Shown here: positions 49,665 to 57,977 of the stretch, piece after piece
Numbering within the stretch: position 1 is the stretch's first letter
How the letters are laid out: the number at the start of each line of letters is the position of its first letter
Assembly: GCF_003258355.1 (NCBI RefSeq)
Contig: NZ_QKPO01000008.1
Coordinates: forward strand, 124,001-188,000
Origin: Confluentibacter sediminis
GTDB lineage: Bacteria; Bacteroidota; Bacteroidia; Flavobacteriales; Flavobacteriaceae
Direction of reading: 5' to 3'
DNA: 64,000 nucleotides
Notes under the pieces: model-generated
Told to the model about the DNA's origin: nothing
What the model saw: only the letters and a program-made list of their open reading frames with translations
The model's database searches: none
Made by a program: the position numbers and the translations under genes

Positions 49665-50489
49665 ATGACTATTAACTGTAAAGGACAACTTATTGATGTA
49701 TCGTCTCCAAAAATCATGGGTATTTTAAATATCACTCCTGATTCATTTTATGATGGCGGAAAGTATAAAAATGAAAAAGATGTGTTGCTTCAAGTTGAAA
49801 AGATGCTGAATGAAGGCGCCACTTTTATTGATGTTGGCGCTTACAGTTCTAAACCAAACGCCGAACATATTAGTGAAGATGAAGAATTAAAACGCATCTT
49901 GCCAATAGTTCATGTAATTTTAAAAACATTCCCTGAAACCTTACTTTCCATAGACACTTTTAGAAGTCATGTGGCGAAACAATGTGTTGAAGCTGGAGCA
50001 TCCATAATTAATGATATTTCGGCTGGGAAATTAGACGAGAATATGTTGCAGGCTGTTGGAGATTTACACGTTCCGTATATTATGATGCACATGCAAGGCA
50101 CACCACAAACCATGCTAAAACAAACTGACTATAATAATGTCGTTAAAGATGTTTTATTTTATTTTTCTGAAAGATTGGCTGCTGCTAAAAAATTGGGAAT
50201 TATTGATGTTATTGTCGATCCTGGTTTTGGTTTTTCAAAAACACGTGAGCAAAGTTTTGAATTACTGAATCATTTAGAATTATTAAAAATGCTTGAGAAA
50301 CCTATTTTAGTTGGTGTTTCCAGAAAATCTATGATTTATAAAACTTTGGAGACTACACCCAATGAAGCTTTAAATGGCACCAGTATTTTAAATACGATTG
50401 CTTTACAAAAAGGAGCGTCCATATTGCGTGTTCATGATGTTAAAGAGGCCATGGAATGCATTAAATTAATTGAGGCGTTAAGGTGTTAG
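49665..50489 (+). CDS. folP: Dihydropteroate synthase
   Basis: 274 aa from ATG 49665 (MTINCKGQLIDVSSPKIMG). An in-frame TTG at 49632 would add eleven unconserved residues. Pterin- and pABA-binding motifs are intact: GILNITPDSFYDGG, DVGAYSSKP, SIDTFRSHVA, INDISAGK, VDPGFGFSKT and LVGVSRKSM. Makes 7,8-dihydropteroate in folate synthesis. First gene of a plus-strand set with the lipoprotein and cdaA. Confidence 0.96.
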   Translation: MTINCKGQLIDVSSPKIMGILNITPDSFYDGGKYKNEKDVLLQVEKMLNEGATFIDVGAYSSKPNAEHISEDEELKRILPIVHVILKTFPETLLSIDTFRSHVAKQCVEAGASIINDISAGKLDENMLQAVGDLHVPYIMMHMQGTPQTMLKQTDYNNVVKDVLFYFSERLAAAKKLGIIDVIVDPGFGFSKTREQSFELLNHLELLKMLEKPILVGVSRKSMIYKTLETTPNEALNGTSILNTIALQKGASILRVHDVKEAMECIKLIEALRC

Positions 50490-50545
50490 CTGCTTATCTG
50501 TTGAATCGTGTAACCATCTAAATTTATAACTCTCTCTAATAATCT

Positions 50546-51229
50546 ATGAAACATATATCACTACTCATTATTATACTGTTTTTTATTTCCTGCGGAAAGG
50601 ACAAAGTGGTTCAACTTCCTGAAATTAATCATTCAGATATTTCTGAAATACAGGATGTCTCTGCAGCTTATTTATTTTATGACGAAAGTGAACCCGAAGG
50701 CATTGAATTAAACAGAAAAAACTTAATAAGCACCACAAATTGGCTAGTAAATGTCGATAAACGTTTAACACTTAAACAAGTGATTCCACAAATAAAATTT
50801 CTTCAAAATAAAAAGCAAAATTCGGAGCACAAAAACGAAAATGCCAAAAATTATTTTACATGCAATGACTTGAGTAGAAAAAATCTGGGATTTGTGGAGT
50901 TTACTAATGTCGTTTACCATGAAGACTCTTCTGAAACCTACATGTCAAATATTCCAGAATTTAAAGACATACAAAACTTAAAACCCATCAGCTTTAATTT
51001 AGATGGGCAAATTTCCATTATCAATCCTAATTCTGAGCCATTTATAATTATGACAAACAAAAATGAGTTGTTAATTGATTTAAAAAAACTAGACACTATT
51101 GAAAGTACTTTGTATTTAAATTTCAATAAAATGCTATCTTTTCAAGATTATATTACATATAAATCCATGCTATTAAAATCTGGTTTTAAGCATCTAAAAA
51201 TATCCAATCAAGAGTTCCTTCATAATTAA
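50546..51229 (+). CDS. Conserved hypothetical lipoprotein
   Basis: 227 aa with lipobox FFISC (Cys16). No recognised domain. It is polar, with a C-terminal stretch (LYLNFNKMLSFQDYITYKSML then GFKHLKISNQEF) that resembles the beta-alpha-beta of ExbD/TolR periplasmic domains. It is between folP (56 bp) and cdaA (35 bp); a cell-envelope role is possible but not shown. Confidence 0.65.
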   Translation: MKHISLLIIILFFISCGKDKVVQLPEINHSDISEIQDVSAAYLFYDESEPEGIELNRKNLISTTNWLVNVDKRLTLKQVIPQIKFLQNKKQNSEHKNENAKNYFTCNDLSRKNLGFVEFTNVVYHEDSSETYMSNIPEFKDIQNLKPISFNLDGQISIINPNSEPFIIMTNKNELLIDLKKLDTIESTLYLNFNKMLSFQDYITYKSMLLKSGFKHLKISNQEFLHN

Positions 51230-51264
51230 CCATATTTTACTAAATTTACCAAAACCACACACCC

Positions 51265-52050
51265 TTGGAAATCTTTAAAGACCTTTTAAAATTTACAGTT
51301 ATAGATATTATAGATGTTATTTTGGTAGCACTTCTACTTTATTATATCTACAAGCTCATAAAAGGGACTGTGGCCATTAATATTTTTATTGGCATCATCA
51401 TTATTTATCTCGTTTTCAGACTGACAGATTTTTTAAATATGGCTTTACTGACCGGCATCCTTGGTGGGTTTATGAAAGTTGGGATTATTGCTCTTATTGT
51501 GGTTTTTCAACCAGAGATTAGAAAATTTCTGCTCATGGTTGGCTCCACAAATTTCAGTAAAAAAGGAAACCTTTTGGCTCAATTTAAATTTTTAAAAACG
51601 GAAACTGGAGATGAAACCAATGTAGAAACCATTATATCTGCATGCAATAAAATGTCTGGATCTAGAACAGGGGCCTTAATTGTTTTTGAACGCAATAATA
51701 ATTTAGACTTCCTAACGGCCACAGGTGATGAAATGAATATTAAAGTGACTCAACCTATTATAGAAAGTATCTTCTTTAAAAATAGTCCGCTGCATGACGG
51801 TGCCATTATAATAAACAATAATATAGTAAAAGCAACCCGTGTTATCCTTCCTGTGAATAATGATAAAGTGATTCCGCAACGTTTTGGTTTACGTCACAGA
51901 GCTGCCATTGGGGTTACCGAAAAAACCGATGCCCTAGCATTAGCCGTAAGCGAAGAAACAGGTCATATTTCCTATTTTAAAGATGGGGAATTTGTGTTGT
52001 TTAAAGATAATGCTGAGCTTATTGAAATTATTAAAAATGATCTGGCTTAA
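51265..52050 (+). CDS. cdaA: Diadenylate cyclase CdaA
   Basis: 261 aa, TTG start (no ATG upstream in frame near the membrane part). Three membrane helices (about 12-85), then the DAC domain with the LHDGA (176-180) and LRHRAA (209-214) motifs that bind ATP and metal. It makes the second messenger c-di-AMP. folP next to cdaA is a common Bacteroidota arrangement. The stop overlaps the next ATG by one base (TAATG). Confidence 0.93.
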   Translation: MEIFKDLLKFTVIDIIDVILVALLLYYIYKLIKGTVAINIFIGIIIIYLVFRLTDFLNMALLTGILGGFMKVGIIALIVVFQPEIRKFLLMVGSTNFSKKGNLLAQFKFLKTETGDETNVETIISACNKMSGSRTGALIVFERNNNLDFLTATGDEMNIKVTQPIIESIFFKNSPLHDGAIIINNNIVKATRVILPVNNDKVIPQRFGLRHRAAIGVTEKTDALALAVSEETGHISYFKDGEFVLFKDNAELIEIIKNDLA

Positions 52051-52829
52051 TGCAATGTAAAAATTGTAACATATCATTAATCAACGAAAGTCATTACTGT
52101 AATTTTTGTGGTGCAAAGGTGATTAGTAATAGATTAACGCTAAAAAATTTATTTCAAGATTTTAGTGAATCGTATCTTAATTACGACAATACATTTCTTA
52201 GAACATTTATTTCTCTCTTTACGAAACCAGAAGATGTTATTGGCAGCTATATTGATGGGGTAAGAAAAAAATATGCAAATGTTGTCAGTTATTTTGCGTT
52301 GGCAATAACTTTGTCGGGATTATACATCGTTATATTGAACAAATTTTTTCCTGAAGCAATGGATTTTTCGACAATTGTTAGCCCAGGTCAGGAAGAATTC
52401 CAAAGGAAAAATTTGAGTTATGTACAAGAGTATCAATCTATTTTCATGATGCTGTATGTTCCTGTATATGCTATAATGTGTAGATTGTCTTTCATTGGTT
52501 TAAATAAATACAATTACACCGAACTACTTGTTGTTTTTATGTATATCCAAGCTCATCTTTCAATTGTTAGTGCCATATTGGGTATTTTTTTATCAGTATT
52601 TGGCATTACACAAGGAGAAATGAGTTTATTTCTAATACCTCCAATGATTATATTTACAGCTTTCTGCCTCAAACGATTGTATAACTTAAATTTTCAAACT
52701 ATTATTCTCAGAACCATTATATTTTTAGTTATTTTAGGAATTGTATTTATCATTTTATCTATAATGATGGCGATTGTTATGTATCTTAATGGTGATTTAC
52801 AATCCATTATTGAGGCTCAAAAAAAATAA
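52050..52829 (+). CDS. DUF3667 family zinc-ribbon membrane protein
   Basis: 259 aa. The N-terminus has a zinc-ribbon-like four-Cys set (CKNCNISL, then YCNFCG). The DUF3667 segment follows (LTLKNLFQDFSESYLNYDNTFLRT) and then five or so membrane helices. Function unknown. Its ATG overlaps the cdaA stop, so it is translationally coupled to c-di-AMP synthesis. It faces the ABC exporter gene tail to tail, 9 bp away. Confidence 0.82.
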   Translation: MQCKNCNISLINESHYCNFCGAKVISNRLTLKNLFQDFSESYLNYDNTFLRTFISLFTKPEDVIGSYIDGVRKKYANVVSYFALAITLSGLYIVILNKFFPEAMDFSTIVSPGQEEFQRKNLSYVQEYQSIFMMLYVPVYAIMCRLSFIGLNKYNYTELLVVFMYIQAHLSIVSAILGIFLSVFGITQGEMSLFLIPPMIIFTAFCLKRLYNLNFQTIILRTIIFLVILGIVFIILSIMMAIVMYLNGDLQSIIEAQKK

Positions 52830-52838
52830 GTAAGAACT

Positions 52839-54605
52839 TTAAGCTACATCTTCCTTTAAAAACTGAACTTCATATAAATTTCTATAATAGCCATTTTCTT
52901 TTTTCAGAAGTTCTTGGTGCGTGCCCTGCTCTACAATTTCACCAGAATCCATAACGATAATTTTATCAGCTTTTTTAATAGTCGCCAATCTATGAGCAAT
53001 AACAATAGAGGTTCTACCCGTTGTTATTTTATCTGTGGCATTTTGAATAAGTTGTTCTGAATATGAATCTACAGAAGATGTCGCTTCGTCTAATACCAAA
53101 ATACTCGGATTAGTCACATAAGCTCTTAAAAATGAAATAAGTTGACGCTGACCAGATGATAACATAGCTCCACGTTCTTTTACGTTATAATGATAACCAT
53201 CTGGTAAACTCATAATAAAATCATGGATTCCTATGTCTTTAGCTGCTTGTTGTACTTCCGCTTCAGTGATGTGAGCTTTATTAAGGGTTATATTACTTAG
53301 AATAGTATCTGCAAACAAAAAGACATCTTGTAAAACCACTGCAATTTGATTTCTTAACGAAGACAGAGTCACATCTTTCACATCAATACCATCAACCGTA
53401 ATAACACCTTTATCTATTTCATAAAAACGGCTTAATAAATTAATGATAGTAGATTTTCCTGCTCCTGTGGCTCCAACAATGGCAACTGTTTGTCCTGACT
53501 CCACACTAAAAGAAATCCCTTTTAAAACGGTTTCATCTTCAACATAACTAAAATAAATATCCTCAAAAACAATATCGCCTTTAAAATGGGTTATTTCTTT
53601 TGTTCCTTTATCATCAATTTGCGAATTAGTATCTAATATATTAAACACACGATTGGCAGCCACCATACCCATTTGCAAAGCATTAAAATTATCTGCAATT
53701 TGGCGTAAAGGCCTAAATAATTTAGGAATGTACATAATAAAAGCAAACATAACGCCTTGAGTTGCTGCATCACTTAAAACCATAGTCAAACCTCCATACC
53801 ATACAACCAAACCTATAGCTATAGACGACGACAACTCTGCTATTGGAAAAAATATGGAGTTATACCAAATGGTTTTTAACCAAGCTTTTTTATGCCGTTC
53901 ATTGATCTCTCTAAATTTTTTACTTTCAATATCTTCCCTAACAAAAAGCTGAAGTATTTTCATACCTGTTAAACGCTCTTGTACAAAAGAGTTTAAATTC
54001 GACACTTCATTACGCACATCTTCAAAAGCTATTTTCATATATTTTTGAAATAATCTTGACGCGTACATGACTAAAGGTAAAACAGCAAAAACAATTAAGC
54101 TCAATTTCCAGCTTTTATAAAACATAAATCCAGAAATAACAATCATGGTAAGCAAATCTCTAAAAATGGTAAACAAACCCTGACCAAAAATATCTGCTAT
54201 ACGTTCCATATCTGTGACAGACCTTGTTATAAGCACACCAACAGACGAATTATCATAATACTTCATTTTAAAACGAAGTAAGTGGTTAAATAATTTTAAC
54301 CTCACATCTTTTACAACATGCTGTCCTAGCCAACCTGAGTAATATGTAAATACAAGTTGAAAAACGAATTCTAGAATTAAAAGAAATATCATTAAAATGA
54401 TATAATAGAAAAACCCTTTTGAATCTTTCGTCGTCAAATTTTCATCAATGGCTCTTTGTAATAAATCCGGAGTTAAAGCACCTAAAACAGCAATAGCTAA
54501 TACAGAAAATAAAACCACGGCAAACACCCATCTATAAGGTTTAATGTGCTTAAAAAGACGTGCGAATAAATTAACGTCAAACTTCTTTTCGTTTGTATCT
54601 GCCAT
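52839..54605 (-). CDS. ABC exporter (MsbA/multidrug type), fused permease and ATPase
   Basis: 588 aa half-transporter. Six membrane helices (about 25-310) and an ATPase domain with Walker A GATGAGKST (378-386), Q-loop, signature LSSGQRQ (482-488), Walker B ILVLDEA (502-508) and the H-loop IVIAHRL. It works as a dimer exporting lipids or drugs; substrate not predictable. Its ATG directly follows the truA stop (54606), so both are on one transcript. Confidence 0.93.
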   Translation of the reverse strand: MADTNEKKFDVNLFARLFKHIKPYRWVFAVVLFSVLAIAVLGALTPDLLQRAIDENLTTKDSKGFFYYIILMIFLLILEFVFQLVFTYYSGWLGQHVVKDVRLKLFNHLLRFKMKYYDNSSVGVLITRSVTDMERIADIFGQGLFTIFRDLLTMIVISGFMFYKSWKLSLIVFAVLPLVMYASRLFQKYMKIAFEDVRNEVSNLNSFVQERLTGMKILQLFVREDIESKKFREINERHKKAWLKTIWYNSIFFPIAELSSSIAIGLVVWYGGLTMVLSDAATQGVMFAFIMYIPKLFRPLRQIADNFNALQMGMVAANRVFNILDTNSQIDDKGTKEITHFKGDIVFEDIYFSYVEDETVLKGISFSVESGQTVAIVGATGAGKSTIINLLSRFYEIDKGVITVDGIDVKDVTLSSLRNQIAVVLQDVFLFADTILSNITLNKAHITEAEVQQAAKDIGIHDFIMSLPDGYHYNVKERGAMLSSGQRQLISFLRAYVTNPSILVLDEATSSVDSYSEQLIQNATDKITTGRTSIVIAHRLATIKKADKIIVMDSGEIVEQGTHQELLKKENGYYRNLYEVQFLKEDVA

Positions 54606-55349
54606 TTATATTTTTAGGGTATTTGGATATATAATTTCTGTTAAATATAAAGCATGGGCAGGAACAGAAAATCCTGCCTCACTCCTATTTTTAGATGCTA
54701 TTATGGCATGTAAATCCTGACTATTTAATTTACCTGTTCCAATGTTTATCATGGTTCCAACAATGGCTCTAATCATATTTCGCAAAAATCTATCTGCCTT
54801 TATTATAAAATGAAGTTCATGGTCCTTAAAAAACCATTCCGCTCTCATAATATCACAATCGAAAGTTTTCACATCTGTTTTAGTTTTTGAAAAACATTGA
54901 AAATCTTTATACTGAAATAAAATTTTTGAGGCTTCATTCATTTTATCAACATTCAAATCTTGTTTCACATAAAACACATTATCAAATGTAAAGGCATTTT
55001 TTTTCAAACATATTTTATATAAATAGGTTCTACTTAACGCATCAAAACGAGCATGGGCCTCTGCTTTCACTTTAAAAATATCATGTATAGCGATATCTTT
55101 TGGCAAAAAAGAATTGAGTTTAAAAATCAAATCTTCTTCTTTAAAAACTATGTTGGTATCAAAATGGGCAAACATTTGTGACGCATGCACGCCAGCATCT
55201 GTTCTACCTGCACCAACAATAGCGATACTTTCATTTAATAATTTGGACAAACTGTCTTCAACAACTTCCTGTACCGAAATTGCTTTAGGCTGGTTTTGCC
55301 AACCATGATACGCTTTACCATTATAAGAAAGTTCAATAAAATACCTCAA
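54606..55349 (-). CDS. truA: tRNA pseudouridine synthase A
   Basis: 247 aa. Catalytic Asp51 in GAGRTDAGVHA, plus GTMINIGTGK and RSEAGFSVPAHALYL near the C-terminus, all typical of TruA. It modifies U38-U40 in the tRNA anticodon stem. First gene of a two-gene unit with the ABC exporter. Confidence 0.97.
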   Translation of the reverse strand: MRYFIELSYNGKAYHGWQNQPKAISVQEVVEDSLSKLLNESIAIVGAGRTDAGVHASQMFAHFDTNIVFKEEDLIFKLNSFLPKDIAIHDIFKVKAEAHARFDALSRTYLYKICLKKNAFTFDNVFYVKQDLNVDKMNEASKILFQYKDFQCFSKTKTDVKTFDCDIMRAEWFFKDHELHFIIKADRFLRNMIRAIVGTMINIGTGKLNSQDLHAIIASKNRSEAGFSVPAHALYLTEIIYPNTLKI

Positions 55350-55359
55350 GCTATTTTAA

Positions 55360-55367
55360 TACTTTTG
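55360..55367 (+). promoter_or_regulatory. Candidate -7 box for the phosphoesterase gene
   Basis: TACTTTTG on the plus strand fits TAnnTTTG, but it is 92 bp from the ATG at 55460 and has no TTG at the -33 position, so it is weak. Confidence 0.3.
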
Positions 55368-55376
55368 TTAAAACGA

Positions 55377-55384
55377 CAAAGATA
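55377..55384 (-). promoter_or_regulatory. Candidate -7 box of truA
   Basis: Minus-strand TATCTTTG, exact TAnnTTTG, 27 bp before the truA ATG at 55349. No clear -33 element. Confidence 0.45.
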
Positions 55385-55459
55385 GACAGATTTGTTAATC
55401 TTGCGAAGTTCGCTTTCTTAATTAAATATTAAATATATCCATTTTCACGGAACCTATTT

Positions 55460-55951
55460 ATGACAAAAATATTATTACTTTCTGACACCCACGGTTATAT
55501 AGATAATGACATACTAAAATATGTAAAACAGGCTGATGAAGTTTGGCATGCGGGCGATATTGGGGATTTAAAAGTGACCGATGTCATAAAAAAACTAAAA
55601 CCCCTAAAAGGTGTTTTTGGTAATATTGATGACACCAACATACGCATGGAATTTCCAGAAAATAATCGTTTTATGTGTGAAGATGTGGATGTTTGGATAA
55701 CACATATTGGCGGTTATCCAGGAGCCTATAATGTCAGAATTCGGGAAGCAATCAGATTAAATCCACCAAAGCTGTTTATTTGCGGGCATTCCCATATTTT
55801 AAAAGTGATGTCCGATAAGAAGTTAAATTTACTACATATGAATCCTGGAGCCGTTGGGAAACACGGGTTTCATAAAGTTAGAACGATGCTACGCTTTAGC
55901 ATTGATGGAAGCAAAATTGATGATTTAGAGGTTATTGAATTTCAAAAATAA
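55460..55951 (+). CDS. YfcE-like metallophosphoesterase
   Basis: 163 aa with all calcineurin-type metal motifs: LLLSDTHGYID, WHAGDIGD, VFGNIDD, WITHIGG and CGHSHILK. Single-domain proteins of this size belong to the YfcE/MJ0936 group of phosphodiesterases; the natural substrate is unknown. Divergent from truA with 110 bp between. Confidence 0.93.
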   Translation: MTKILLLSDTHGYIDNDILKYVKQADEVWHAGDIGDLKVTDVIKKLKPLKGVFGNIDDTNIRMEFPENNRFMCEDVDVWITHIGGYPGAYNVRIREAIRLNPPKLFICGHSHILKVMSDKKLNLLHMNPGAVGKHGFHKVRTMLRFSIDGSKIDDLEVIEFQK

Positions 55952-56035
55952 TTTTCAATTATAATCTTATTTTGGCTTTTAATAGAGAAAAATGGTGTCC
56001 TATCGAAAAAAATAGGTTACAAACTAGATTGTATT

Positions 56036-56043
56036 TATTTTTG
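56036..56043 (+). promoter_or_regulatory. Candidate -7 box of the exosortase module
   Basis: TATTTTTG fits TAnnTTTG and lies 30 bp before the ATG at 56074. No good TTG at the -33 distance was seen. Confidence 0.4.
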
Positions 56044-56073
56044 GACAGATATTAACCATTTCAATAAATACTT

Positions 56074-56343
56074 ATGAAAAAAATCCTACTTACAAACATC
56101 AGAGCAATAATAATAGTCTTTGCTTTGACATTTTCAGCGAATATGAATGCTGCTACCACTCCTTTATCCTTTGACAGTTCTTTCTCAGTTCTTTTTGGGA
56201 AAAATAAAAAAAAACCTAATAAACCTAATAAACCAGGAGGTGGAGATAAAATTCCATTAGATGGTGGTCTTAGTATCTTATTATTTGGTGCAGCTGCTTT
56301 TGGTGTTAAAAAACTACACGGGAATAAAAAAAATGAAATTTAA
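56074..56343 (+). CDS. Small secreted protein with PxDGG C-terminal exosortase sorting signal
   Basis: 89 aa: a Sec signal peptide (1-27, ending NMNAA), a short linker of about 30 residues that is Lys/Asn/Pro/Gly-rich, then IPLDGG (60-65), a hydrophobic segment (LSILLFGAAAFGV) and a basic tail (KKLHGNKK). This three-part end is the PID-CTERM-like sorting signal of Bacteroidota exosortase systems. The mature part would be only about 35 aa, so it may be a minimal structural or signalling peptide. It overlaps the exosortase gene by 11 bp, strongly suggesting it is the cognate substrate. Confidence 0.82.
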   Translation: MKKILLTNIRAIIIVFALTFSANMNAATTPLSFDSSFSVLFGKNKKKPNKPNKPGGGDKIPLDGGLSILLFGAAAFGVKKLHGNKKNEI

Positions 56344-56926
56344 TTCAATTTTTAAAGAAATTCCATTATCTGTAAGGCTTTTTTTAGGAAAGGCCTTACT
56401 TTTTTTCTTTATCTGGAAAATCATATATGGCATTTTTTTATATGATTCAAAATTGTTAGATCATCCATTAACAAACCATGTTGCTGAAACTTCTACTCTA
56501 TTTTTAAATAGCCTAGGTTTTTTATCAGGATTTACAACTGAAAGAGTTGTTACAAATTTTGCTGATAATGGAGAGAAAGTTGAAGAAGTAGCCTCCCAAA
56601 TATATCACAATAACACACCAGTTTTATATATAGCAGATGCTTGTAATGGTTTAGAGTTAATGGTTTTATATATTGGCTTTATAGTTTGTATGCCTTCCAA
56701 AATTTGGCGTAAAATACTTTATATCATTTTAGGTATAATAATTCTTGACATCGTCAATATTCTAAGATGTACTGGACTCATATACTTACGTGAATATTTT
56801 CATGCCTATTTTGAATTTGCGCATCATTACTTATTTAAGATTACGGTTTATTTAACTACGTTTTTGATATGGATGTTTTATTCCCGAAAAATTCAAATAA
56901 AAAATGAACTTATACAAATCGGATAA
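56333..56926 (+). CDS. xrtF: Exosortase family protein XrtF
   Basis: The frame opens at 56261, inside the sorting-signal gene. The ATG at 56333 (MKFNSIFKEIPLSVRLFLG) gives the expected start and a 197-aa protein. Several membrane helices carry the exosortase triad: Cys104 in ADACNGLELM, Arg145 in VNILRCTG and His164/165 in FAHHYLFK. Exosortases cleave the C-terminal signal and transfer the protein, probably to an envelope glycan or lipid. Short length and motifs match the flavobacterial XrtF group. Confidence 0.9.
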   Translation: MKFNSIFKEIPLSVRLFLGKALLFFFIWKIIYGIFLYDSKLLDHPLTNHVAETSTLFLNSLGFLSGFTTERVVTNFADNGEKVEEVASQIYHNNTPVLYIADACNGLELMVLYIGFIVCMPSKIWRKILYIILGIIILDIVNILRCTGLIYLREYFHAYFEFAHHYLFKITVYLTTFLIWMFYSRKIQIKNELIQIG

Positions 56927-57308
56927 GTTTCGTTTTATAGCGGGACTTGTATTTATTATAATTATTTATTCATGCTATTATATCTTTTTTGAAAATGAGT
57001 ATTTCAATATAGTACCAAAAATAGTGGTTCCGCTTTTTCGATTCACAACCACAATTGCTGTGTATTTTATAGGAACATTTCACCTTGGAAAATTAAAAGA
57101 TCGGTGGATGTCATCCCTTTGGCACATAGTGCACATATCTGGATTATGTATCATAACCTCTTTAGGTCTATTCAGCTGGTTTATATTTCCAATCCCTTTA
57201 AACTTGAAAGAGTTCGCCCTTACAATTCAAGAAATATTAATATCTCCAGTACTATATGTTGCAATGGGTTTACTCAATAAAAGTTTAAAAAAAGTTTCTG
57301 TTTATTGA
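56904..57308 (+). CDS. Exosortase F-associated membrane protein
   Basis: 134 aa with four membrane helices, starting at ATG 56904 inside the end of xrtF (23-bp overlap), so translation is coupled. The start (DKFRFIAGLVFIIIIYSCYYIFFEN) and a conserved LKDRWMSSLWHIVHISG loop fit the small protein regularly found next to XrtF in Flavobacteria. Function unknown; possibly a partner for substrate transfer. Confidence 0.85.
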   Translation: MNLYKSDKFRFIAGLVFIIIIYSCYYIFFENEYFNIVPKIVVPLFRFTTTIAVYFIGTFHLGKLKDRWMSSLWHIVHISGLCIITSLGLFSWFIFPIPLNLKEFALTIQEILISPVLYVAMGLLNKSLKKVSVY

Positions 57309-57310
57309 AA

Positions 57311-57341
57311 TAAAAAAAGCCCAAGATCTTCACCTTGGGCT
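57311..57341 (-). terminator. Terminator of the DUF4293 gene
   Basis: Perfect 8-bp stem AGCCCAAG/CTTGGGCT (57318-57325 with 57334-57341), followed on the minus strand by a run of seven T. It lies just behind the stop of the minus-strand gene at 57371 and only 10 bp past the exosortase-module stop, so it may end both. Confidence 0.8.
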
Positions 57342-57370
57342 AACGCACTAATACTACTAAGATGTTAGGT

Positions 57371-57781
57371 TTATCGCAATCGATCTACAGATTTTACGAG
57401 ATCTTCATCCTTTTTGATGGCTTTATTGGCCAATGCCAAAAAAACGATAGAAACAATAGGAAGAAACATCCCAATACCTTTCTCAGAAGCCTCAGCTTCT
57501 CCAGATACAGTTAGAGATTGATACACAAAAAATCCTAGTAAAATAAAGTTTAATATGATGGCAAGTCGTCCCAATACAAATTGAAGCTTCCTGTTTTTAA
57601 ACATAAATATAGCTAGTAATGAAAATATAGCTGAACCAAAAAACAAACATGAAAACAAAAGGCTGCTTGTTGCAAATACTTCTAAACCATCATTTAATTT
57701 CCAAATTGGAAATATAAATATTAAACCTCCAGAAATAATGGCGGCTATTAATAAATATATAGTTTGTATGCGTTGTAACAT
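57371..57781 (-). CDS. DUF4293 family membrane protein
   Basis: 136 aa, four membrane helices, starting MLQRIQTIYLLIAAIISGG as in the family, with a charged C-terminus (KKDEDLVKSVDRLR). Function unknown. The gene is divergent from rho, as is common in Flavobacteria. Confidence 0.9.
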   Translation of the reverse strand: MLQRIQTIYLLIAAIISGGLIFIFPIWKLNDGLEVFATSSLLFSCLFFGSAIFSLLAIFMFKNRKLQFVLGRLAIILNFILLGFFVYQSLTVSGEAEASEKGIGMFLPIVSIVFLALANKAIKKDEDLVKSVDRLR

Positions 57782-57804
57782 GTTGTTAAAAAAAAACTTG
57801 GAAG

Positions 57805-57812
57805 CAAAAATA
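57805..57812 (-). promoter_or_regulatory. Candidate -7 box of the DUF4293 gene
   Basis: Minus-strand TATTTTTG (exact TAnnTTTG), 23 bp before the ATG at 57781. No -33 TTG found. Confidence 0.4.
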
Positions 57813-57977
57813 ACAGTTTCTTCATAAAATTAGTACTAAAAATTAAAATAAAGTTGTATAATTGCAGTAACAATTCACAACAACCACAGTAGTAAGTTGT
57901 TAATTCTTCAGATTAAAAATCATTTTTTCAGAACAATTCAAATTTTTTTTCAAAATAAAATATTCAATTAAACATAA

